A stretch of 64,000 nucleotides of DNA from JAAYAO01 sp051133435 (lineage in GTDB: Bacteria; Actinomycetota; Actinomycetes; Propionibacteriales; Propionibacteriaceae). The first letter of the stretch is position 1. Each line of letters opens with the position of its first letter. The position numbers and the translations under genes are program-made. Below the pieces are notes generated by a model, which was not told the DNA's origin, searched no databases, and was given only the letters and a program-made list of their open reading frames with translations. The DNA lies in the NCBI RefSeq assembly GCF_051133435.1, contig NZ_JBPGNY010000003.1:372001-436000 (forward strand), in the 5' to 3' direction. Below, piece by piece: positions 57,976-64,000 of this stretch.

Positions 57976-58077
57976 TCACTTGCCGGCGCGGCGACGCTGG
58001 ATGCGAGTCCTCTTGAGCATCTTGCGGTGCTTCTTCTTCGCCATGCGCTTACGGCGCTTCTTGATAACAGACCCCAC
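57976..58077 (-). CDS. small ribosomal subunit protein bS22 (33 residues)
   Basis: The open frame runs from GTG 58077 to TGA 57976 and encodes a very basic peptide starting MGSVIKKRRKRMAKKKHRK and ending RAGK. This is the actinobacterial bS22 pattern (mycobacterial Rv0500B), related to mitochondrial mS38/AURKAIP1. It binds the decoding region of the 30S subunit. GAGAGGG precedes the start. The position between the HTH gene and the epimerase matches mycobacteria. Confidence 0.9.
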   Translation of the reverse strand: MGSVIKKRRKRMAKKKHRKMLKRTRIQRRRAGK

Positions 58078-58186
58078 AGGTCACCCTCTCGTCAACGAAG
58101 CCCTTCTCGGGCGGACAACTATCCAATGATACTCAGGCGGCGAAAGCCAATGCCAATCGTGCCCGTCGAACAGCCTCGGCAGACGG

Positions 58187-58399
58187 CTAGCCGGTCTCGT
58201 AGTACGAGTCGTCGAGATAGTTCTGCACCGCCGACTCCGGCACCCGGAAGTTGCGCCCAAATCGCACGGCTTCGAGTTCTCCGGAGTGAATCAGCCGATA
58301 CACCGACATGCGTGACACCCGCATCACCGACGCCACTTCGGCGACCGTCAAGAACTTCACCTCGGACAGCGGCGCCGGACGGCCCTTCGCCTCGCTCAT
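58187..58399 (-). CDS. helix-turn-helix protein (BldC/excisionase family)
   Basis: The product has 70 residues from ATG 58399. The MerR-like winged helix reads FLTVAEVASVMRVSRMSVYRLIHSGELEAVRFGRNFRVPESAVQNYL. It matches Rv0500A by position and BldC-like small regulators by sequence. The longer open frame starting near 58462 is less likely. It ends 110 bases upstream of bS22. Confidence 0.9.
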   Translation of the reverse strand: MSEAKGRPAPLSEVKFLTVAEVASVMRVSRMSVYRLIHSGELEAVRFGRNFRVPESAVQNYLDDSYYETG

Positions 58400-58590
58400 G
58401 GGTTTGCCCACACTTTCTGGATGCGGTGCGTCGCCGGCTTCCCCTCCGGCGCACGCCCGCACTTGGGCGAAAGCCTAGTGGTTCACGTGCCGCCTGTGAA
58501 ACCTGGGGCAGAAGAAAGTGAGGATTATCGCATCACGAGCCACTGAAACCAGTACGACACGCCGAGAAGACTGTCTCCGGACGGGTTCGG

Positions 58591-59742
58591 CTACATCGTC
58601 GCGGGGTCGAGGCCCAGTTCGGGAAACACTGCCCGCCGGGTGGCGCGGATGGCCTGGTCCAGCCTGCTGGCCGGGTCGAATCCCTCGTCGAAGGAGGTGA
58701 AAACCGGGACGGTGCCCTCCCCCATCGTTTCGGGAGCGGATTCACCCAGCGGTTCCTGCCAATCCGCCGGTACCGGCGTGGTCGGATCGATCGGGCTACC
58801 GGCCACGGTGGCGATCAGGTGCGCCCAGGCCCGGGGCACCACGTCGGGCATCGCGTATCCGCCGCCGCCGAGAGCGGCCCACCGTCCGCCGGCGTATTTC
58901 TCGGCCAGCTCGGCAACCCACCGGTACGACAGCGCCATCCCGTCCAGGGTGAGTTGCAGGTCGGTCAGCGGGTCGTACCGGTGCGCGTCGGCACCGTGCT
59001 GGGTGACCAAGAGATCGGGGCCGAACGCCTCCAGCACGTGCGGGACGATCGCGTCGAAGGCCCGCAACCAGTCCTCGTCGCCGGTGGTGGCCGGCAGCGC
59101 CACGTTCACCGCCGTGCCCATCGCATCGCGTCCGCCGACCTCGTGGGCGAAGCCGGTGCCGGGAAACAGGTGCAGCGGGGTTTCGTGCAGGCTGATCGTC
59201 ATCACATTGGGGTCGTTCCAGAAGACCTCCTGCACCCCGTCGCCGTGGTGGGCGTCGATATCGAGGTAGGCGATCCGGATACCGGGATGGTCGGCCTGCA
59301 CCTTGCGGATCGCGATCGCGGCATCGTTGTAGACACAGAATCCCGAGGCTCCGGACGGCATCGCGTGGTGCAGTCCGCCGGAGATGTTCACCGCCCGGTC
59401 GACGTCACCGGAGGCCACCGACTGCACCGCCTCGACCGTGGCGATCGCCACCTGGGCGGAGATCTCGTGCATCCGGGGAAACAGCGGGTTGTCGGGGGTG
59501 CCGATGCCGAACATCGCCTGGGGTGTGCCGGACTGCACCGCGGCGATGTACTCGTCGCTGTGCACCAGGCGCAGCAGGTCGTCGTCGGGGGGTGCCGGGC
59601 GGGTCAACAGCATCCGATCGAGTACCCCGAGGGATTCGGCCAACTCGAAGGAACGCAGCACCCGATTCGGCCCCATCGGGTGGTCGGGCCCGAATGAGTA
59701 CTCGGTCAGCACCGGGCTGTACATCAATCGGCTCGACACCAT
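58591..59742 (-). CDS. histone deacetylase family protein (AcuC-like)
   Basis: The product has 383 residues from ATG 59742 (GAGGGG before it). Zinc and active-site motifs are GGLHHAMPSGASGFCVYNDAAIA, AYLDIDAHHGDGVQ and the later GGGGYAMPDVVPRAW. It is an AcuC-type lysine deacetylase that may control acetyl-CoA synthetase. It follows proC by 42 bases on the same strand. Confidence 0.9.
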   Translation of the reverse strand: MVSSRLMYSPVLTEYSFGPDHPMGPNRVLRSFELAESLGVLDRMLLTRPAPPDDDLLRLVHSDEYIAAVQSGTPQAMFGIGTPDNPLFPRMHEISAQVAIATVEAVQSVASGDVDRAVNISGGLHHAMPSGASGFCVYNDAAIAIRKVQADHPGIRIAYLDIDAHHGDGVQEVFWNDPNVMTISLHETPLHLFPGTGFAHEVGGRDAMGTAVNVALPATTGDEDWLRAFDAIVPHVLEAFGPDLLVTQHGADAHRYDPLTDLQLTLDGMALSYRWVAELAEKYAGGRWAALGGGGYAMPDVVPRAWAHLIATVAGSPIDPTTPVPADWQEPLGESAPETMGEGTVPVFTSFDEGFDPASRLDQAIRATRRAVFPELGLDPATM

Positions 59743-59784
59743 TGTCGTTCCCCTCTCCGCGCGCGGGCTCGCGGCCCGCACCCC

Positions 59785-60618
59785 TCAGTCGCCGGACAGT
59801 TCCCGACTGCGGTCGCGGGCGGCGACCATCGCTTCGGCCACCGCGGCGCGCATCGCCCGGGCGTCCAACACGTGCAATCCGGCGGCGGTGGTGCCTCCCG
59901 GGGAGGTGACCCGCTCGCGCAGCAGCACCGGATGATCACCGGTGTCACGGGCCAGGGTGGCCGACCCCAACACGGTCTGTACCGCCAGGGTGGTGGCGAC
60001 CTCTCGGGTCAGCCCCATCATCACGCCGCCCTCGATCATCGCATCGATGAAGGCGAACACGTAGGCCGGGCCCGACCCCGACAGGGCGGTGACCGCGTCC
60101 TGATCCTTCTCGTCGACGGTGACGACCTCACCCATCCCGCTCAGCAGGGCAGCCACCTGGTTGAGGTGGTCGTCGGTGGCATGCGAGCCCTTCGACACCG
60201 CTGCCACCCCGGCCCCGATCACCGCCGGAGTGTTGGGCATCACCCGAATCACCGGCAGTTCGGACGGCCCGCCGGCCTCGGCGATCGCCGCCTCGTACCG
60301 TGCTGTGCCGACGCCGGCGGCCAGCGACACGACCAGGGTGCCGGGACGAAGGTGCGGGGCGACCTCGGCCAGCACCGCAACCGCGTCGGCGGGTTTGACC
60401 ACCACCGCGACCACGGTGGCATCGGCCACTGCCTCGACCGCCGAGCTCGTGGCCGACACCCGGTACACCTCGGTCAGTTCGTCCAACCGGTCGGCGCGGC
60501 GCTCGCAGATGGTCAACTGGGAGCGCTGCCAACCGTCGCGCAGCAGTGCGGCGAGCAGGGTCTCCCCCATCACCCCCGCGCCGAGGATGGCGATTCTGTG
60601 TTCGGGTGTCGGCGCCAT
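59785..60618 (-). CDS. proC: pyrroline-5-carboxylate reductase
   Basis: The product has 277 residues. The NADPH loop reads ILGAGVMGETLLAAL; VIRVMPNTPAVIGAG and VTALSGSGPAYVF are family signatures; the C-terminus ERVTSPGGTTAAGL is intact. It makes proline from pyrroline-5-carboxylate. It starts 2 bases after asd and precedes the HTH/bS22 block as Rv0500 does. Confidence 0.96.
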   Translation of the reverse strand: MAPTPEHRIAILGAGVMGETLLAALLRDGWQRSQLTICERRADRLDELTEVYRVSATSSAVEAVADATVVAVVVKPADAVAVLAEVAPHLRPGTLVVSLAAGVGTARYEAAIAEAGGPSELPVIRVMPNTPAVIGAGVAAVSKGSHATDDHLNQVAALLSGMGEVVTVDEKDQDAVTALSGSGPAYVFAFIDAMIEGGVMMGLTREVATTLAVQTVLGSATLARDTGDHPVLLRERVTSPGGTTAAGLHVLDARAMRAAVAEAMVAARDRSRELSGD

Positions 60619-60620
60619 GA

Positions 60621-61646
60621 TCAGCTCCTGGCTGCGATGATTTCGGCGATCTGGATGGCGTTCAGTGCCGCGCCCTTGCGCAGGTTGTCGTTGGAGACGA
60701 ATAGCACCAAGCCGTGGCCCTCCGGGGCGGATTGGTCGCGGCGGATCCGGCCGACATAGGAGGCGTCCTTGCCGGCGGCGGCCAACGGGTTGGGTACTTC
60801 GGTCAGCTCGACCCCGGGGGCGGAGGCGAGCACCTCGCGGGCCTGTTCGGGGCTGATCGGGTCGGCGAACTCGGCGTGCAGGGCCAACGAGTGGCCGGTG
60901 AACACCGGCACCCGCACGCAGGTGCCAGACACCAGCAGGTCGGGGATGTGCAGGATCTTGCGCGACTCGTTGCGCAGCTTCTGTTCCTCGTCGGTCTCGT
61001 CCGAGCCGTCGTCGACGATCGAGCCGGCGACCGGCACCACGTTGAACCCGATCGGGGCCCGGTAGGGGCCCAATTCGGTGATGCCGTGGGCCGACCCGTC
61101 GAAGGTCAGCTGCTTCGGGTCGGAGACCTGGGCGATCTGGTCGGCGAGGGTGTCCACCCCGGCCAGGCCCGACCCGGAGGTCGCCTGGTAGGTGGCCACG
61201 ATCAGTCGGCGCAGGGAGGCGACGTCGTGCAGGGCCTTGAGCACCGGCATCGCCGCCATCGTGGTGCAGTTCGGGTTGGCGATGATGCCCTTGGGCGGGT
61301 TGATCGTGTCCTCGGGGTTCACCTCGGAGACGACCAGCGGCACCTCGGGGTCGAGCCGCCAGGCCGAGGAGTTGTCGACCACGGTCGCGCCGGCCTCGGC
61401 GACCTTGGGGGCGTACTGCTTCGACATCGTGCCCCCGGCGGAGAACATCGCCAGGTCGAGACCGCTGAAATCGGCGGTGGCGGTGTCCTCGACGGTCACC
61501 TCGCCATCACGCCACGGCAGCTTCTTGCCGGCCGATCGGGCCGAGGAGAAGAACCGGATTTCGTCGACGGGGAAGTTCCGCTGGTCGAGCAGCTCACGCA
61601 TCACATTGCCGACCTGACCGGTTGCCCCAAATACTCCAACACGCAT
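60621..61646 (-). CDS. asd: aspartate-semialdehyde dehydrogenase
   Basis: The product has 341 residues. The N-terminal NADP loop is VGVFGATGQVGNVMRELL, and the catalytic Cys lies in IIANPNCTTMAAMPVL. The later His region is intact (VRVPVFTGHSLALHAEF). It makes aspartate semialdehyde for lysine, threonine and methionine. No lysC is seen beside it. Confidence 0.96.
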   Translation of the reverse strand: MRVGVFGATGQVGNVMRELLDQRNFPVDEIRFFSSARSAGKKLPWRDGEVTVEDTATADFSGLDLAMFSAGGTMSKQYAPKVAEAGATVVDNSSAWRLDPEVPLVVSEVNPEDTINPPKGIIANPNCTTMAAMPVLKALHDVASLRRLIVATYQATSGSGLAGVDTLADQIAQVSDPKQLTFDGSAHGITELGPYRAPIGFNVVPVAGSIVDDGSDETDEEQKLRNESRKILHIPDLLVSGTCVRVPVFTGHSLALHAEFADPISPEQAREVLASAPGVELTEVPNPLAAAGKDASYVGRIRRDQSAPEGHGLVLFVSNDNLRKGAALNAIQIAEIIAARS

Positions 61647-61740
61647 GTGGCCCAGACTATCCCGCCGGGCGGTGGGCCAGATAGCACCGGCTGCGCGGTG
61701 GGCGTCGATCGCCGGACGCGAACCGGCCCGGGGTCACGGT

Positions 61741-62679
61741 TCAGGCGTCGGCGGCGAGCCGGAAGCCCAGGTGCCCGGTGCCGGCATCGGGGGTGTTCTG
61801 GGTGCGGGCGGCGACCCGGTAGCGGTTGCAGTAGGAGTCGTGGCACATGTAGGAGCCGCCGCGCATCACCTTGGCTGTGCCGTCGGCCGGGCCCGTCGGG
61901 TCGGTGAACGGCCCCGCGCCGTGGTCGGTGCCCCACCAGTCGGCGACCCATTCCCACACATTGCCGGCGGTGTTGTACAGCCCGTACCCGTTGGGTTCGA
62001 AGGTGTCCACCGGGGCGGTGCCGAGGTGGCCGTCCTCGACGGTGTTGGTCACCGGGAACCGGCCCTGCCAGATATTGCACCGATGCTCGCCGTTGGGGGT
62101 CAGTTCGTCACCCCACGGGTAGCGGGCCTGGTCGAGACCGCCGCGGGCGGCGAACTCCCATTCGGCCTCGGTGGGTAGTCGTTTGCCGACCCATGACGCA
62201 TAGGCATTGGCGTCGCGCCACGACACGTGCACGACCGGATGGTTGCCGCGGCCGTCCAGGTTGCTGTCGGGTCCTTCGGGGCGGGACCACATCGCCCCGG
62301 CCTGGCCGATCCACCACGGTGCCCCGTAGGGACGCGGCGCGTCCGGGCCCTGCAGCTCGGGTGGCAGGAAGCCGGCGAACACGTACGACCAGCCGAACTC
62401 TTCCGACTCGGTGCGGTAGCCGGTGGCCTCCACGAAGGCGGCGAACTGATCGTTGGTGACCGCGCAGGTATCGATCCAGAACGGGGACAGGGTTACTTCA
62501 CGGATCGGGCCCTCCCCGTCGGAGGGGAACCCGATCCTGTCGTCGGTGCCCATCCGGAAGGTGCCCTCCAGCCGCACCATGCCGGTGGTGTCGACCGGCC
62601 CTGCCGCGGGGGCGGCCGTCGCCGGGCTGGACGGGACTTGCTCGCGCCGCGGTGTGCAGCAATCTCCCGCGTCACCCAT
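61741..62679 (-). CDS. formylglycine-generating enzyme
   Basis: The product has 312 residues of the FGE-sulfatase fold. It carries VSWRDANAYASWVGKRLPTEAEWEFAARGG and the C-terminal VMRGGSYMCHDSYCNRYRVAARTQN with the copper-binding Cys-x4-Cys pair. It oxidises the sulfatase active-site Cys to formylglycine before folding. It lies 11 bases downstream of a sulfatase gene, its likely substrate. Confidence 0.93.
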   Translation of the reverse strand: MGDAGDCCTPRREQVPSSPATAAPAAGPVDTTGMVRLEGTFRMGTDDRIGFPSDGEGPIREVTLSPFWIDTCAVTNDQFAAFVEATGYRTESEEFGWSYVFAGFLPPELQGPDAPRPYGAPWWIGQAGAMWSRPEGPDSNLDGRGNHPVVHVSWRDANAYASWVGKRLPTEAEWEFAARGGLDQARYPWGDELTPNGEHRCNIWQGRFPVTNTVEDGHLGTAPVDTFEPNGYGLYNTAGNVWEWVADWWGTDHGAGPFTDPTGPADGTAKVMRGGSYMCHDSYCNRYRVAARTQNTPDAGTGHLGFRLAADA

Positions 62680-62690
62680 GGTGTTCTCCC

Positions 62691-64000
62691 TCAGCCATCC
62701 AGTTCGATATCCACATAGCGTAGGGAACCATCCACGAATGGGTAATGGGCCGGGAAGGCTCCGACCGGGGAACCGTGGGTGTGGCCGACGTCGAAGGTCT
62801 CGTCGATCGAGAAGAACACCAGCGGGGTGGCCTTCACCGAACCCTCAGCCACCACGTCGCCGTCCACCACCATGGTGAAGTCGGCGGGCTTGGCGAACCC
62901 CGGGCCCTGGTAACGGCAGGTGACTTCAATGAGCCGTTCGCCGTCGGCGAGAGGTTCTCCGCGCAGGGTGAGGTGGTCGAACTCGAAGGTGTGGAAGTCG
63001 AAGACCGGCACCGCGCCCTCGTCCAGCCACAGTGCCGTACCGGCCGGGCGGCCACCGACGGTCAGGATCACGCCCCGGGTGCGTCCGGCCTGCACCTCGA
63101 CCTTGGCCTTCAGGTGCCAGGACCGGCCGACCAGCTTCGGGGCCTGGCCCTCGGGGAAGCCGACCGCGCCGGGGTGGAAGCGGAACGAGGTGCGACCCTC
63201 GCTCATCGGCCGCTGGGGCGGCTGACCCCGATGGTCGCGGGTGTCGCTCATCGGCCAGATACCGACCCGCTCGGCCTCGTCCTGGAACATGGCGGTGAGT
63301 TCGGCCAACTTCTCGGGGTGTTCGGCGGCCAGATCGTGGGCCTGGCTGAAGTCGTTGTCCAGGTGGTACAGCTCCCACACGTCTTCCTCGAAGGGCCGGG
63401 TCTTCGAACCGACGCCGACCGTCCACGGCACCCCGCCGTGATGGGCCGAGGCCCACCAGCCGTCGGCGTAGATCGCGCGGTGCCCGAACACCTCGAAGTA
63501 CTGGCGGTGGTGCACCTCGGCGGCGTCGGCATCGTTGAAGGTCGGTTGCAGGCTGACCCCGTCGATGGGCAATTGCTCGGCCCCGTCGACGGTGTCGGGC
63601 ATGGTGATGCCTGCCAGATCCAGGATCGTGGGGACGATGTCGTTGACGTGTCCGAACTGGCTGCGCACCTCACCGGGGGTGTCGATTCCGGCGGGGTAGC
63701 TGAGCACCATTGCGTTGCGAGTGCCGCCCAGGTGGGAGGCGATCTGCTTCACCCACTGCAGCGGCGTCGACATCGCCCACGCCCATCCGGCCGGGTATTG
63801 GGCGTAGGAGTTGGGTCCGCCGAGCTCGTCGAGTTTGGCCAGTTGGGTCTCCAACGGCTCCTGAAGACCCTGCAGGGCACCCATGTAGTTGATCGACCCG
63901 GGCGGGCCGCCCTCGGCAGAGCCGCCGTTGTCGCCGACGATGTAGACGAACAGGGTGTTGTCGAAGATGCCCTGTTCCTTGAGTTCGGTGACGACCTTGC
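62691..64000 (-). CDS. arylsulfatase-family protein, C-terminal part (5' end outside window)
   Basis: The frame is open to the window edge at 64000. FDNTLFVYIVGDNGGSAEGG (sulfatase core strand with the Asp-Asn metal pair) and RNAMVLSYPAG, GHVNDIVPTILDLAGI and WELYHLDNDFSQAHDL are typical of arylsulfatases. The part with the CxPSR formylglycine site lies upstream of the window. The FGE gene follows at once. Confidence 0.93.
   Translation of the reverse strand, partial: KVVTELKEQGIFDNTLFVYIVGDNGGSAEGGPPGSINYMGALQGLQEPLETQLAKLDELGGPNSYAQYPAGWAWAMSTPLQWVKQIASHLGGTRNAMVLSYPAGIDTPGEVRSQFGHVNDIVPTILDLAGITMPDTVDGAEQLPIDGVSLQPTFNDADAAEVHHRQYFEVFGHRAIYADGWWASAHHGGVPWTVGVGSKTRPFEEDVWELYHLDNDFSQAHDLAAEHPEKLAELTAMFQDEAERVGIWPMSDTRDHRGQPPQRPMSEGRTSFRFHPGAVGFPEGQAPKLVGRSWHLKAKVEVQAGRTRGVILTVGGRPAGTALWLDEGAVPVFDFHTFEFDHLTLRGEPLADGERLIEVTCRYQGPGFAKPADFTMVVDGDVVAEGSVKATPLVFFSIDETFDVGHTHGSPVGAFPAHYPFVDGSLRYVDIELDG

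Overview
The window looks like part of a high-GC actinobacterial chromosome. Mycothiol enzymes (MshD-type acetyltransferase, mycothione reductase), a GlnR-type orphan OmpR regulator, a BldC-like HTH protein, the tiny ribosomal protein bS22, Rex and a resB/ccsB cytochrome c system all point to Actinomycetes. Several blocks keep the mycobacterial gene order. A member of or near the Propionibacteriales is plausible, but the sequence alone does not settle this. No tRNA, rRNA, CRISPR array or integrase was seen.

Region by region. 1-297 holds the end of an alpha/beta hydrolase. 298-878 is a repeat-rich non-coding gap. 879-8220 carries typA, an HbhA-like protein with its XRE regulator, a GH65 phosphorylase/beta-phosphoglucomutase pair and a DUF2510 membrane protein. 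8346-10794 carries a sucrase/ferredoxin-like protein, a JmjC/cupin oxygenase and an Asp-rich repeat ORF that runs into the cupin gene out of frame. 10958-19817 is one long minus-strand convoy: glnR, mshD, ppk, a MutT1-type Nudix/phosphatase, then pstSCAB behind a good PHO box. 19885-23201 holds a MoaD/ThiS-like protein and a zinc-type ABC transporter (znuABC-like) behind a Zur-like palindrome; its binding protein has a His/Asp 12-residue tandem repeat interrupted by an assembly gap. 23262-27843 holds dtd, a nitrobindin-like protein, a YgfZ-like protein, a GH3 lipoprotein and mtr.

27902-41602 is a redox, heme and cytochrome c supercluster on the minus strand: glutaredoxin-like, rex (with a Rex operator in front), hemA, hemC, cobA-hemD, hemB, hemL, a phosphatase, tlpA, ccdA, resB, and then ccsB, which a marR/dehydrogenase cassette separates from resB. 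41702-42949 holds vsr and a SerB1-like HAD protein.

43099-53484 is the accessory highlight: a defence-type island on the plus strand with one convergent gene. In order it carries a Z1-domain superfamily-2 ATPase, a PD-(D/E)XK nuclease-like protein, a GHKL ATPase, a frameshifted unknown gene, another unknown gene, a C5-cytosine methyltransferase fused to a MutY/MIG-like HhH-GPD [4Fe-4S] domain, and a convergent MORC/MutL-like GHKL ATPase. It lies between genes that are near neighbours in mycobacteria (the plsC/galE2/bS22/proC block and the serB1/glutaredoxin/hemA block), so it looks inserted. Together with vsr it resembles the MORC/Z1 restriction-modification systems predicted by comparative genomics, with added components.

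53580-55861 holds small accessory genes (an L7/L12 C-terminal-like miniprotein, a lipoprotein, a PKD-like secreted protein). 55880-62679 returns to conserved chromosome: acyltransferase, epimerase, bS22, a HTH protein, acuC-like, proC, asd and a formylglycine-generating enzyme. The window ends inside the sulfatase that this enzyme probably activates.
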